Below are positions 43,868 through 56,586 of a stretch of DNA of 64,000 bases, piece after piece (positions within the stretch are counted from its first letter, which is position 1; each line of letters begins with the position of its first letter). Location of the stretch: NCBI GenBank assembly GCA_009760885.1, contig CM019692.1, forward strand, positions 59,323,926 to 59,387,925, written 5' to 3'. Under the pieces are notes generated by a model. It ran no database searches. It was given only the letters and a program-made list of their open reading frames with translations, and was not told the DNA's origin. Both the position numbers and the translations under genes were made by a program. This stretch comes from Achatina immaculata (lineage: Eukaryota; Mollusca; Gastropoda; Stylommatophora; Achatinidae).

Positions 43868-45565
43868 TCAAAAACAGGAGACAGCAAAACTAACATACAA
43901 AAGAGGCTAACAGGTACTACTGCATCCAAAGAAAGACTAATCCTTAGCAAAACTGGCACACTATTAACATCAAGTAAAGACCAAAGCAAAGATGGGCCGA
44001 ACACTTCCAACAAATACTTAATCAACCACACACAAAAGAATTGATAAACTTTGAAACTGACTTACCAATCCCACAACTAAATGCCAACCTAGATGAAATT
44101 GCATTGCATAAAATTGAAACAGCAGTGAATCTAATGGCTAACAACAAAGCTGCAGGTGAAGATGAAATAACAGCCAAAATGTTAAAAGTTATTAACAGCA
44201 TGAACTAACTACAGAAAATGTTTAATGCAGTTTGGAAAGAAGAGAAGGTCTCTTCTAAACAGAAAAGAGGAATCACTGTTAAAATACAAAAAAAAAAAAA
44301 AGGCAACCTTAGCAATTGCAATAACTGGAGAGGAGTAACATTACTATCAGTTGTGTCAAAAATATTCTGCAAGGTTATTCTGAACAGAATTCAAGATATA
44401 GTGGATGCTGCAATGAAAGAAGAACAAGCAGGATTTCAAAAAGGGAGAATCTGTCTTGACCAGATCTTTACTCTAAGATTAATACGTGAGATCATATTGA
44501 AAAACAAAGACCATTAACCCTGAACTTCATAGACTTTAAAAGGCATTTGATAACATAGACAGAGATTCAGAGTGGAGAATTTTAAGAATATATGGAATAC
44601 CATCTAAGATTGCCAACATCATTAGAGACCTCTACAATGAATATGTTTGTGCAGTCAACACAGAAGAACGAATGAGTGAATGATTCCAGACTGAAACAGG
44701 TGTGAAACAGGGATGTATGCTACCTCCCTTGCTTTTTGGAATTGCCATAGACTTCATAATGAAAAAATGTTGCACAGTTAAACGGGCATTGATTGGATAC
44801 AAGAGACCCAGCTGGAATATCTTGATTTTGCAAGTGACATAAACATACCCTGTCTTCAATGGCTAGTAAAATAGGACTTGGAAATTAACAAGGAAAAAAC
44901 AAAAATAATGAAACTTCTCATTAAGCATGAAGGAAAAATATATGTAGAAGGAACAGCTGTTGAAGAAGTAAACCAGTTTGCATATCTCAGCAACTACATA
45001 GACCAGGATGGTGACACTAGAAAGGAAGTTAGAATTTGAATTGTAAAAGCAGCATTAACCTTCAAGAATCTTGAGAACATATGGCATTCAAAAGTTATAA
45101 GTACAAAAACCAAGTTAAGATTATTCAATTCAAATGTAATATCCACCCTCATTTATGCATGTGAAAGTTGGAAAACAACTAAAACAATGGACAAGAAATT
45201 AGACTCTTTTGAAAACAAATGCCTCAGGAAAATACTCAGTATAAAATGGAACAAATTCAAGAACAACGCAGAGATCAGACAGATGAGCAAACAACAACCT
45301 GTCTCATAGGTGATCAGAAAAATAAGATGGACATATGTAGGCCATGTGATGATAAAAAACAACCAGAGAATCCCAAAACAAGCTATCAAGTGGAACACAA
45401 AAGGCCAAAAAACAAGAGGTCAAGCATATAAAACTCTAAAGAGGACATTATTAAGAAAGACCAGTTTAATGGGAATAACATCCCTTGATGATGTTGAAAA
45501 GCTTACCAATAACAGGAAATCTTGGCAAACTACTATACGAGCCTTATGGCACAGGAAGTATATAT
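43868..45565 (+). mobile_element. LINE-A copy, 5'-truncated, decayed
   Basis: Plus-strand copy of LINE-A from the segment corresponding to about 21676 of the full element to its 3' end. The RT phrases NNWRGVTLLSVVSKIF and EEQAGFQKGRICLDQIF and the tail (TLKRTLL..TSLMGITSLDDVE) survive. There are numerous stops and indels, and the FADD box is damaged near 44825-44840. It is more diverged than 52449-54325, so it is older. Confidence 0.93.
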
Positions 45566-47053
45566 GTATAAATATATAGAGAGAGGGAGACAGAGAGAGC
45601 TCATTCACATATGTACATGCTCAAGTCCAGTATTCACTTGCTAGTTCTCTTCCTCTGACTGACTGACTGAGTGAGATGAGGAAATGGCTGACTGAGAGAT
45701 GCTTCATGACACCACTCATACAGATGGGTGGGTGCACACAAAATTTATGAATTAAAATTGACAAATTTCTAACCTTTTACCCCACATATTGACTGCTGAA
45801 ATTCCATGTCATACAGTGACATGTTTGGCAAAATTCCAAATGCAGAATGACAGGTTAAAAAGTGCCAAGTTTAATGTGAGTAAAAAAAAAAAAACTAGTA
45901 ACAGAGAAGATCACTGTTTATTTGGTTTTCATGTTATAGAAATTATTGTTGGTGATTGTTATTTTTTTTAAAACTGCTGAAGGATGCTTAAAACACTGGA
46001 GGTCAATGTGGTCAGCTGTGTTTTTTTTGTTTTGTAACATCTTAAAGTTGACATATGTCAGGTACACTGTACTGAGACTGAGAAGAAAAATGTTTGAGTA
46101 AACATCAAAACTCTGTCAGCCAAGCTGAATTTAGCATTTGTTGTTATTGTTGTTGTTGTTAAGTTGATCATGTTTTCAGAATTGAGAGAATGGGAGCGGT
46201 TCAGTGCAGTCAACAAAATAAACAACTATAAACAGTCAATATAGAAGTGCTAGACTCATCTAATGCAGCATATCACATTTAATATTAATGTAATTATGCC
46301 ATTGGCTGTTTGTCTTTTAACGTAATCCGTGCTTGGATGTTCCGTACAAATAGACTGACATTATAATATTGGCTAAAAGTTCCTCGTCAGTTTTATTGAT
46401 TAATCACTTGAATTTTAAAATTTAGACAATTGTTTGAATATTTTCTTTAAAATGGTTTTCAGAGTGCAGTTAAGGGTGTGAATGGATGATCTAGAACCCA
46501 TCATTTGGATAAGACCGACTTTGTGGAGTTGCTTCTTTCAGGGTTTTTAAGTCTCACAGCTTTTTTTTTTTTTAATACAATTTTTTTAATAAATCAAACT
46601 AGTTAAATTAAGAGCAAGTCTTGAAATAAATATTTGTGTCAAGAGGTTGGTGGCACAAGATGATGATTAACTTTACAGAAGGAACGTTTGGAACACTACA
46701 TATAGTAATATCCAATAATAAATTCACTGAAGACTGATTACAGAGAAATTACTGGTGGTCAGCGGTGAAGCTTGAGACTTGGTGCAGTTTTAATACCAAA
46801 AGCTGTCATTCAGCAGAGTAGATCAGTATGACTGATTTTTTAAGAGAGAAGAAGTGTAGTGAGAGATACAAATGGGTGGCTGAAGAGAGTTTTTATGAGA
46901 CGAATGAGTTTGTTTAGAGCGCTGTATGTGTGTGCGTGCGCGCGCAGAAGACTGCAGTGTTAGCTTTTAGTGCTGTTTTTGAAAGTTGTACTACTTTATT
47001 TATTACATTGTTATTAAACACTGCTACAGTCCCACAGAACTTATTTCATTTGT
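45566..47053. other. Spacer, no gene seen
   Basis: AT-rich DNA with a (GTT)n stretch near 46140-46160, T runs at 46022 and 46560, and a short alternating GTGCGTGCGCGCGC run near 46930. No ORF shows a family signature. Confidence 0.45.
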
Positions 47054-47066
47054 TTTAATTATTATT

Positions 47067-48154
47067 CTTACATCCTTCCCATGCTGTTAAACATCACATA
47101 GGGCTGGCATGGTAGTTTAGTAAATTTTCTTGTTTTCGGCATGCTTTTCAACCTCATCAAGGGATTTTATGCCAACAAATTTGGCCTCTCTTAACAATAT
47201 CCTCTTTAGAGTTTAACGTGGTCAACCACTTTTTCTTTGGCTTGTTTTGGGATTCTCTGACTGTTTCTTCTGATCACATGACCGACTTATGGCCGTCTCC
47301 TTTTTCTGATCACCCATGAGACTGGTTGTTGTTTGATCATCTTTCTTGTCTTTGTGTTGTTCTTGAATTTGTTCCACTTTATACTGAGTAATTTCCTTAG
47401 GCATTTGTTTTCAAAAAAGAGTCTAATTTGTTGTCTGTTTCTTTAGTTGTTTTCCAGCTTTCATATGCATAAATGAGGGTGGATATTACATACATTTGAA
47501 TTGAATAATCTTAGCTTGGGTTTTGTGCTTATAACTTTGGGGTGCCATATGTTCTCAAAATTCTTTAAGGTCAGTGCTGCTTTTTGCAATTCTAACTTCC
47601 TTTCTGGTGTCACATCCTGGTCTATGTAGCTGCCAAGGTATGAAAATTAGTTTACTTCTTCAACAGCTGTCCCTTCATGATTAATGGGAATTTTCATTAT
47701 TTGTGTTTTTTTTTTCTTGTTAATTTCAAGTCCTGTTTTGCTAGCCATTGTCACTGATAAGAGTTATGTCATCAGCAAAATCAAGATCTTCTAGCTGGGT
47801 ACCATGTACCCAATCAATGCCCGTTTTACCTGTGAAACATTTTTTTCAATGTGAAGTCTATGGCAGTTCCAAAAAGCAAGGGAGATAATATACATCCTTG
47901 TTTCACACCTGTTTCAGTGTGGAACCTTTCATTTATTCCTTCTTCTATGTTGACTGGACAAATACATCCTTTGTACAGATCCTTAATGGTGTTAAGTCTA
48001 TGAAGTTCAGGATTAATGGTTTTTGCTTTTCAATATGTTCTTCAAGTATTATTCTTAGAGTAAAGATCGGGTCGAGACAGCTTCCTTCTTTTTGTAATCC
48101 TGCTTGCTCTTCTGTCATTGCAGTATCCACATCTTTAAGACTATTCAGACTGAC
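47067..48154 (-). mobile_element. LINE-A copy, 5'-truncated, with 13-bp target duplication
   Basis: The minus strand follows LINE-A from the EEQAG region to the 3' end. A 13-bp duplication, TTTAATTATTATT, flanks it at 47054-47066 and 48155-48167. Frame breaks are frequent and there is an internal deletion near 47990-48000. Confidence 0.92.
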
Positions 48155-48167
48155 TTTAATTATTATT

Positions 48168-48690
48168 ATTTTATGTAAAATAAGAGAGATATAAACATGT
48201 AGTGTTTCTTGATCTCTCACAGGCAATGACAGCATGAGAGAGTCAAGATGGTGATACTGGTGACAGTGGTTGAGCAGCTAGTGAATCTTAACTGCTATAG
48301 GCTTTATCCTGCTTCCCTTCAAAGCACATAATTCAAAGTTTCCTTTTTCTAGTTTCAGTTTTTTTTATTTTATTTTCTGTAAGTTCTCTGAGGACCTCAC
48401 CATTTGCTTGTCTGACTGTATTGAGTATTTGTTCCATCTTTATGTAAAACCACATCTCTGTTATTTCCAATTTCTTTTTCATGCCAATGTTTGGCATGTC
48501 CAAGTCTTATACACAGTAAGTAATGTTGACTCCATGGCAAACATTCATTATTTAGTCAAAAATATATTTATTTATAATTCATTCATTAGATAGTGCAGTG
48601 ATATTTGCCTGATTATACAATTCTTAGGGGGACGTATCAGACCTTTTTCCCCTTTTTTTAGACATATTCAGTCTATTAATTATTTCTCTC
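48168..48690. other. Spacer, no gene seen
   Basis: No recognisable gene or element between the LINE-A copy and the RNase H fragment. Confidence 0.4.
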
Positions 48691-48695
48691 TTGAT

Positions 48696-49990
48696 TTATG
48701 GTTTATAATCTGGGTCATCATCACTGCATTCCTGACATGTCCACAGGTGCTTAGATCCCCCCCTCAACATATCCATCATCGTCCTGCAGCTGATAGTGCC
48801 TGTCCTGTGTTGGTCGACCGGTTGTCTCGCATGTTCAGCGTGGCTCTCGTTCCTGGCCATGCCGATCTGTATACCCAGCTCTCTCAGTCTGAGTAGTGAC
48901 GCAGGTTCCCTGCCCACGAAGTCCTCCACTCTGCCCGTCTCTCTCAGCACGTTAACAATATCAGCTCGATCCAGCGGTTGTCCACCTGCAGTGATGGCAC
49001 AGCCAGCCGGTCTATCAGCTCTTTCATTTCCCTGGATGCCCAGGAACATGGATGAAGGTGACTGAATCGTTGATTTCTGCAATGACTCAAGCCGCTGTCT
49101 GCGTATAGAACCTGCCTCGACCTTCCAGATCATACTCATTGAATCACTCAGTACACAGACAGGGGCATAGTCTTGTGACTCCAGCCAGACGAATGCTTTC
49201 ATTACTGCTATCACCTCCATCGTCGTACTACGTGTGGTCATGGCGAAGGCACGCCTGGCTTCCTGGATTGTTCTGCCCACCGAAAGTGCCTATGCACTAC
49301 CTTGATGTCATTCAACGGACCCATCTGTGTAAACCACAGTTTTCAATGAGCAAGTTGATGGTGCTCCATACTTCTCTTGTCGAGCACGACAATGCAAGAG
49401 AAAGTGCTGCTGAACAGTGGAGGCACAGGTACCCATTTCTCGCCAGGGTTGATGCTGTTGGGATCACAGACCTGCTTGATGACATCTTTGAGTTGTTGCA
49501 TTAGTTGTCAGTTTTTCCTCTTTTCTCTCACGGCATGTCAGAACAATGTTGATCGCCTTCTTTTTTCTCTCTCTCTGAACCTTAAGTGCCCAGGGCACAT
49601 GGGGCTTCCGCAAGGGTTTTCCACAAATGCCTGTCCTTCGCCTTTTTTTCTGCTCTTGCCCAGGTGAGCCCTCTATTGCTCAACATCCTTTCTGTTGTTC
49701 ATCTTATGTTTCGGTTCCAGGAGGTCTGCAGTCGGGCTGGGGACTTCCAGTGGCTGTGGCTTTCATTCACAACCTTCATGGGCTCAGTTTCCTGATACGC
49801 ATTTCTCCTTCCACCTGCATTTGTTTTTTCCCTTGCTTCCGTTTCTGTAGCAGTCTGATAGTTTTTTTTTACCAGATAGGGTTGCTGGCCCTATGCTGAA
49901 CCCTCCTTAGTCGCCTTTTACGATCATGCGTGGTAGGGTACAGTGGTCCTATTCTTTGCAGATCCCGGGTACCACACGGGGGCCCTTCTT
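48696..49990 (-). mobile_element. RNase H-bearing LINE debris
   Basis: On the minus strand, 49370-48696 holds an RNase H domain: VVYTDGSVE, TTMEVIAVMKAFVWLE, VLSDSMSMIWKVEAG, then IQGNERADRPAG where HxGNExAD is expected, and a TGTISCRTMMDMLRGG and HLWTCQECSD tail. It is open over 194 codons from 49280 but has a stop upstream. Farther upstream (49670-49580) a KDRHLWKTLAEAPCALGT piece looks like the C-terminus of a different LINE ORF. The far end (49990-49880) is GC-richer and may be a 5' terminal segment. The block is probably a composite. Confidence 0.75.
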
Positions 49991-50624
49991 TTTTAACGGC
50001 TTTTTAATCGTTGTTCAGTTTCTCATAATACTCAAGAATAAACAGGAAATTGATATATGAGTGAACACAAAAAAGACTTCAAAACTATCCCAGTCTCATT
50101 AACGCTTTAGAAACATTAAAACATAATTGTAGTCTGCATAATGCAGACCCCCGCCTAATGTATACTCTCCGTACTAAGGTGGAAGTAGAAGAGGAGAATG
50201 CATGGTTAATATAAATGACCACTAAAAAGATCTGAATAAATTCTACACTAGCAAACTAAATTTTAATAAACAATCTAGCATATATTGTGAGGTTTATGAG
50301 CACAAAACCAGAGGTTTAGACACACCATACTGAGGACTGAGAGGGGGGAAATCTATTCTGGTACAGTACAGGTAGTGAGAGGCGTATTGTGCAGTTTTGC
50401 AAGAAACGTAGAAGGAAGAAAGGATGAGACGAAATGGCAAAAGAAGTAATGAGATGAGCACGTAGAAATGTAAAGCAAACCAATATTTCGGCGATATGCT
50501 TTTATCAGGGACGAAGAAAATAATGAAACCATAAACACAAAATGGCACTATGATAGCAGAAATAGGTTAGAAGCAAGCAATGCGGCTTTAATATGCTGCT
50601 CGATTTGGCAGTCAGGGATCCAGG
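49991..50624. other. Spacer, no gene seen
   Basis: AT-rich DNA without recognisable coding or element signals. It ends at the third SINE-like copy. Confidence 0.4.
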
Positions 50625-50893
50625 TCTGACATGCTGACATCAGGGTTGGCGAACCATAACTGACCAAGACCATGTCACACCTCTCCCCTGGTAGCCCCAA
50701 AACCAGACCTAGCCTGGTAACGCCATGGTTCCCTTGGTGGTGGAGCCTGCTAAAGAAGCCTTGCACACTCCCTGCTTTCTAGCTCCTCTCAGAGACTGAA
50801 AAAAAAAAAAATAGCCGCCACAACCCGCTTCCAATCCGACGCGACGCTGTGCCTCAACATCATCACTGCAAAGAACACCAGCTCCCTGTTTCA
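50625..50893 (+). mobile_element. SINE-like element, copy 3
   Basis: This is the most complete of the three copies. It has the head TGACATGCTGACATCAGGG followed by GAACCATAACTGACCAAGAC, then AGACCTAGCCTGG, a GGTGGTGGAGCCTG block, TTGCACACTCCCTGCTTTCT, A-rich (13 A), TAGCCGCCACAACCCGC, GACGCTGTGCCTCAACATCA and GCAAAGAACACCAGCTC. The head is present once here, which makes it the reference for the minisatellite at 40354-40715. Confidence 0.8.
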
Positions 50894-51237
50894 ATGAGAT
50901 TATTGAAAAATAGACAGCGTTGCGGGCCTTCTGTCAGATATTGTATGGAAATACACTCGCCTCGCGCTTTGAAACTGTATCAACAAAACCGTGACACTGG
51001 AAACAAACAACAACCATGCTGACATTAACAATAAATTTATTACAACGTTGTAGGATTTTCAAGTCTGTCCTAGCCTTTCGTTGGCTCGTTCACCTCGCGC
51101 GCCGACATCCGCTGTATTACATATTCCCTACTCTTCCTCACTCATGTCACAATTTGTATTACAATTTATATTCTTGATGACTAAAACTTATTGAGTGAAC
51201 GATCTTTGCAATTTATATATTTTGTTATATTTTCAAA
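50894..51237. other. Spacer, no gene seen
   Basis: No coding or repeat signal recognised. Confidence 0.4.
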
Positions 51238-51280
51238 AATAGTCTGTCTGTCTGTCTGTCTGTCTGTCTCTGTGTGTGTG

Positions 51281-51312
<32 letters not shown>

Positions 51313-51330
51313 TGTGTGTGTGTGTATTTT
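51238..51330. repeat. Compound microsatellite
   Basis: (GTCT)n at 51242-51270, then (GT)n, (GCGT)n at 51282-51312, then (GT)n to about 51326. ORFs on both strands across it are low-complexity artefacts. Confidence 0.97.
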
Positions 51331-51890
51331 TTCGAAAATATGGTGTAACACACACGTGGCATCACAGTCTTTGAGCATATATTTTGTCTCTTTTTTTTTT
51401 TTGGCACACATAGAGGACTTTTCCTTCGACGATTAACAGAATACCAGTATGGCGCACAATATTAGATAACACTGGAATGCAACGAACACTTAACCGATAA
51501 CCCCCTCGTCTCTCATGAGACCAAAATACTTCTATCGACTCGTTGATACAGAACGTCTAAACACGTCCATATCAGCGAAAAGAGCTAGTTTTTGAGGGAA
51601 ATCTTGCTCATTTCCTGGTTTCCCCTCTTCTCCTTATCATAAAACTTCCTGGACTGGCTTTTATACGCATTCGCACTGCAATTATTTACGCTTAATCAGA
51701 ATAAACCACAAAAGCTTGCTAATACCCGCCTAGCTGGATCTAATGCCCGCCTAGCTGGATCTGATCGACACACATTTTCTCATATTGTCCTGTAGGTAAG
51801 TCCACACTTTTCAAAGACAGTGAATGATTTATTATATCGCCAATGCATAGTAAAGAACGTTTAGATTGTTACTAATATTAACATTAAACA
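51331..51890. other. Spacer, no gene seen
   Basis: A short duplication (CCCGCCTAGCTGGATCT) occurs at 51726-51742 and 51745-51761. Otherwise unremarkable. Confidence 0.45.
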
Positions 51891-51893
51891 AAT

Positions 51894-51900
51894 TCTCTCT

Positions 51901-51942
<42 letters not shown>
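51894..51942. repeat. (CT)n microsatellite
   Basis: Near-perfect CT/TC dinucleotide run with one interruption (CC) in the middle. Confidence 0.97.
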
Positions 51943-52279
51943 GAATTCATATAACAATGCAGGTTCAATGTAAAACTGAATAACTTTCTCTCTGGTATTC
52001 ATCGAATCGACAGATCTTTACTGCATATAATGTTTTGGTTTTTTTTTTTTTTTCATTTTCATAAATTCTGACTTGACCTGAGCTTTTCTGCTCCTTAGTT
52101 GAGTTTAAACAAATCCTGACGTTTAATATTGATTATCATCACGATCCTTATAATCTCGTGAGAGATTGTTTAGGGCTAAGCACAAGTAAATTCATCAAAA
52201 TTCTGAAGAATAAATCAGAAATTACTGCTGAATTGCCGATGAAATTAGGAAAATGCTGTGAAAGGGAGATTAGTTAAAA

Positions 52280-52440
52280 TGTTTTTGGTCATCATCATCA
52301 TCATCATGTGAAAAGTACAATTGAGCTTCGATTTCCTCCTTGAAAGGAGAATCTCTGCACAGGTGCAGGAATTCCGTAGCACCAGCGAGGTTCATTAACG
52401 ACTGGACTCTAGTCGTGGTGGGAGAAATTAAACCCTCAGC
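52280..52440 (-). mobile_element. Possible short element with ATG-repeat tail
   Basis: On the minus strand a GC-richer, non-coding segment of about 150 bp ends in a (ATG)n run at 52289-52308, the arrangement of a SINE with a simple-repeat tail. It stops exactly at the target duplication of the LINE-A copy at 52449. No second copy was seen in the window, so this is a guess. Confidence 0.3.
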
Positions 52441-52448
52441 TTTTAGCT

Positions 52449-54325
52449 TTTTAGATCTGGCGAAAGCAACATACAAAGAAATAGAAAAGAAAGTAAAAAG
52501 TTCAGCTAGAAGGAATAAAAGAGAATACATAGACAATATGGCGAAAGAGGCAGAAAAAGCAGCAAAAACAGTAGACAGCAAAACTTTATATAACATACAA
52601 AAGAGGCTAACAGGTACTATTACATCTAAAGAAAGACCAATCCTTAGCAAGACTGGAACACTATTAACATCAAACAAAGACCAAAAGCAAAGATGAGCTG
52701 AACACTTCCAAGAAATACTTAATCAAACACACACAAAAGAATTGTTAAACCTTGAAACTGACTTACCAGCCCCACAACTAAATGTCAACCTAGATGAAAT
52801 TAAATTGCATAAAATTGAAACAGCAGTGAATTTAATGGCTAACAACAAAGCTGCAGGTGAAGATGAAATAACAGCCGAAATGCTAAAAGCTGTCAATAGT
52901 GACAACATGAGACAACTACAGAGAATGTTTAACAAGATTTGTAAAGAAGAGAAGATCCCTTCTAATTGGAAAAAAGGAATCATTGTTAAAATACCCAAAA
53001 AAGGCAATCTTAGTGACTGTAACAACTGGAGAGGAGTAACCTTAATATAAGTTGTGTCAAAAGTATTTTGCAAGGTCATTTTGAATAGACTTAAAGATAT
53101 AGTGGATACTGCAATGATAGAAGAACAAGCAGGATTTCGAAAAGGGAGAAGCTGTTTCGAAAAGATCTTTAGTTTCAGAATAATACTTGAAGAACATATT
53201 GAAAAGCAGAAACCATTAATACTGAACTTCATTGATTTTAAAAAAGGCATTTGATAGCTTACACAGAGATTCATTACGGAGAATTTTAAGTCTATATGGA
53301 ATACCATGTAAAATTGTCAACATCATTAAGGACTTATACAATGGACATGTTTGTGCAGTCAAGACAGAAGAAGGGATGAGTGAATGGTTCCAGATTGAAA
53401 CAGGTGTGAAACAAGGATGTATACTGTCTCCTTTATTTTTTGGGATTACAATAGACTTCATAATGAAAAACTGCTGCACAGGTAACACAAGTATTGACTG
53501 GGTACATGGGACCCAACTAGAAGATCTTGATTTTGCAAATGACATAACTCTTATCAATAATAATGTGAATTCCATGCAAGAAAAAAAAAACAGATAGCCT
53601 GTCTTCAATGGCTAGCAAAATAGGACTTGAAATTAACAAGGACAAAACAAAAATAATGAAACTTTCCATTAATCAAAATGGAAAAATACACACAGAAGGG
53701 ACATATATTGAAGAAGTCAATCAATTTGTATACCTTGGCAGCTACATAGACCAAGATGGTGACACTAGAAAGGAAGTTAGGATCAGAATTGTAAAAGCAG
53801 CATCAATCTTCAAGAATCTTGAGAACATATGGAATTCAAAAGTTATAAGCACAAAAACCAAATTAAGACTATTCAATTCAAATGTAATATCCACCCTCAT
53901 TTATGCATGTGAAAGCTGGAAAACAGCTAAAGAAATAGACAAGAAATTAGATTCTTTTGAAAACAAATGCCTAAGGAAAATACTCGGCATCAAGTGGAAC
54001 GAATTCAAGAACAATGCAGAGATAAGACAGATGACTGAACAACAACCAGTCTCATGGGTGATCAGGAAAAGGAGATGGACATGTTGGTCACTTGATGAGA
54101 AGAAATGATCTGAGAATCCCAAAACAAGCTGTCAAGTGGAACACAACATGCCAAAGAAAAAGAGGCAGACCGCGTGAAACTCTGAAGAGAACATTGTTAA
54201 GAGAGGCCAAATTAACAGGCATAAAATCATTTGATGAGGTTGAAAGACTCGCCGAAGACAGGAAAAATTGGCGAACTACTTTGCGAGCCCTATGTGACGT
54301 TTAACGGCAGGGAAAGGATATAAGA
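52449..54325 (+). mobile_element. LINE-A copy, 5'-truncated, lightly damaged
   Basis: It begins at the part corresponding to about 21566 of the full element and runs to the 3' end. The duplication TTTTAGCT lies at 52441-52448 and 54326-54333. It is very similar to the intact copy. Visible lesions: TGA at about 52694-52696, TAA in NNWRGVTLI near 53048, one-base shift near 53240, AND in place of ADD in the catalytic box (FANDITL, near 53536), a shift in the A run near 53582, and a shift near 54083. The low number of lesions suggests a young copy. Confidence 0.95.
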
Positions 54326-54333
54326 TTTTAGCT

Positions 54334-54830
54334 CGAACGTCATTGTCGCTATTAATTCGGCCATCCTCGATGCTAGGGGACTAGTACTCTGTCATGGTAA
54401 GGAATCATAAAGGTGAAAAAAAAAAGGATCAGTAAGCGAAGAAGATTCAGGCTATTATCAGTTTGGCAGATTATCCCATCGGCTTTTCAGACACCATCAC
54501 AACTCTCTGACAGCAAAACGGGAAGTTTAAAAGATGTTTTCTTTTCCCAGTTTGCCGCTGCCAAGCAATTTATGTAATATTTAATGTAATCTAGTCTAGT
54601 GCAAAATTAATTTTTCTCTACTGCTCCCCTACCCCAAGCCCATATACGCCCTCCCCCTTTATCCTATTGATTAGTCTTTTATCCACAACGCCTCCCCCTT
54701 CCCCAAATCCCTCCTTTTTTTAAACAATCCTCCAGGCCCTCACCAGAAACAAGGGAAGCCCTTCAACAGCAGATCAGTGCACGGGTTGGACCCCTCTCTC
54801 ATTGGGCTAGCGTAATACAGCACAGAGAGA
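54334..54830. other. Spacer, no gene seen
   Basis: Includes a pyrimidine-rich, C-rich stretch (54615-54760). No coding signal. Confidence 0.4.
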
Positions 54831-54831
54831 A

Positions 54832-55170
54832 TCAGTCAGTCAGTCATTTGCATGTTCCTTGCGGAACTTTGCCTCCCTAAAGGCTCTCCTGTAGGCCTCT
54901 CGGTTGTAAGCAAGATGCCCTGCTGCTGATGAGTCCATTCGAAGATCATCAACAATGTCTTACAGCCATCTTCGCCTTAACCTTCCTCTCTTTCTTTTTC
55001 TCATTATGTACCCTTCCAAGACGGTCTTCTCTAAATTTTCGTTACGTTTAATGTGTCCAAAATGTTTAAGTTTTCTCTGTTTAATCCTGAAGCCAGCCTT
55101 CTTCAATATTAAGTTCTTGTAGTTCGGGAATATTTGTTCTTTTTGTGTGCCCATGATATTTGAAGAACAG
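54832..55170 (-). mobile_element. RTE-like LINE (family B) fragment
   Basis: Minus-strand family B C-terminal fragment with a (GACT)n tail at 54832-54845. It encodes KRKRGRLRRRWL, preceded by KHFGHIKRNENLEKTVLEGY. It is truncated near 55170. Confidence 0.88.
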
Positions 55171-55206
55171 AGAGAATAAAGAAGCTAAATTACCAGTCAC
55201 AGTTAT

Positions 55207-55212
55207 ATGTGT

Positions 55213-55256
<44 letters not shown>
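55207..55256. repeat. (TA)n microsatellite at a LINE-A 3' end
   Basis: An AT dinucleotide run directly abuts the 3' end of the minus-strand LINE-A copy that follows. It may have been the target or may have grown from the LINE tail. Confidence 0.95.
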
Positions 55257-55257
<1 letters not shown>

Positions 55258-55860
55258 TCTTACATCCTTCCCGTGCCGTTAAATGCCGCATGGTAGTTCG
55301 CCAAGACGTCCTGTCTTCGGCGAGTTTTTCAACTTCATCAAGGGATCTTATGCCCACTGAACTGGGTTTCCTAAGAATATCCTCTTTAGAATTTCACGTG
55401 GTCGACCTCTTTTTCTTCGGCCTCTTGTGTTCAATTTGATAGCTTGTTTGGAGATTCTCTGATTGTTTCTTCTCATCACATGACCGACATATGTCCATCT
55501 TATTTTTCTGATCAACCATGAGACAGGTTGTTGTTTGCTCATCTGTCTGATCTCTGCGTTGTTCTTGAATTCATTCTACTTTATATCTAGTATTTTCCTC
55601 AGGCACGTGTTTCAAAAGAGTCTAATTTGCTGTATATTTCTTTAGTTGTTTTCCAGCTTTCACGTGCATAAATGAGGGTGAATATTACATTTGAATTGAG
55701 CAATCTTAACTTGGTTTTGTGCTTATAACTTTTGAATGCCATATGTTCTCAAGATTCTTGAAGGTCCATGCTGCTTTAGCAATTCGAGTTCTAACTTCTT
55801 TTCTGGTGTCACCATTGTGGTCTATATAGCTGCCGAGATATGCAATATATATACTATCCA
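55257..55860 (-). mobile_element. LINE-A copy, strongly 5'-truncated
   Basis: Minus-strand copy covering only the thumb and C-terminal region: the IAKAASIFKNLENIW-type segment, a YACESW-like site, and RKRGRPREILKRIFL. Stops are present. The 3' end keeps the ACGGCACGGGAAGGAT signature shared with the full element. Confidence 0.92.
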
Positions 55861-56560
55861 TCTACTGATATGTTCTGATTCTCCTCTAGCTGTGATCTTT
55901 GTCATTAATATATGACTTTATTCGATGGATTATCCTCATTGCACGTAGGACAATTAGTTCATAAGCGTTCCGATACTATCTTCAACATTTCCACCAGTGT
56001 GTGGCGGCTGACTGTTCTGTGTTAGCGCTCTTGTCTGATCGCCCCACATTTGACGTTCGGTTCCAGCAATTTGTTCACGGCTTCAGATTCTGAACTGGTG
56101 CTCGAATCGGCGATTCGACCAGCTTCTCCAAGTTCTGTATACATGATTTTGTATTACACGGATCAGAGTCACCGCTATTGATAAGTCACAGCTTTTGGAA
56201 TAACATAATGTGTATTAATAAAAGTTATAAATATTTATATGTCACATTAAGCATTAATATGTATTTCCCGATTTTTGTTTCCCCACAGTCCCTACGGGCT
56301 TAAGCTGTTCAGCCTAATTCCACCACTGAATATAACCTGCCGGGTGAGTTACTAGTGAATTTGACTGTGTGGTGATAGAGCGAAAGCTAAAGTTGCTACA
56401 CTGAAAACAGCGATTTATAAGTCCTTCCTTTAATATCAGAATTGTTTATCGCATTTTGCGACTCTCACCAAGACCATAGAAGAAAAGATGAGAAGATGAC
56501 GTAGCACTGAAGTGTTCATGAAAGAGAGCTGGACGGCAGATACGCACATAAGACAGGATT
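55861..56560. other. Spacer, no gene seen
   Basis: No element or gene recognised. A short GC-richer patch near 55980-56130 has no open frame of note. Confidence 0.4.
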
Positions 56561-56586
56561 TTTCAACGGAAAAAAAAAACACAAAA

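Noticed and set aside
51181..51436. Open frames of 60-81 codons on both strands
   Set aside because: They are produced by the GTCT/GCGT/GT microsatellite and have only repetitive residues.
52270..53608. Minus-strand open frames of 135, 194 and 130 codons
   Set aside because: They are antisense shadows of the LINE-A copy at 52449-54325, and the same phrases occur antisense to the intact copy.
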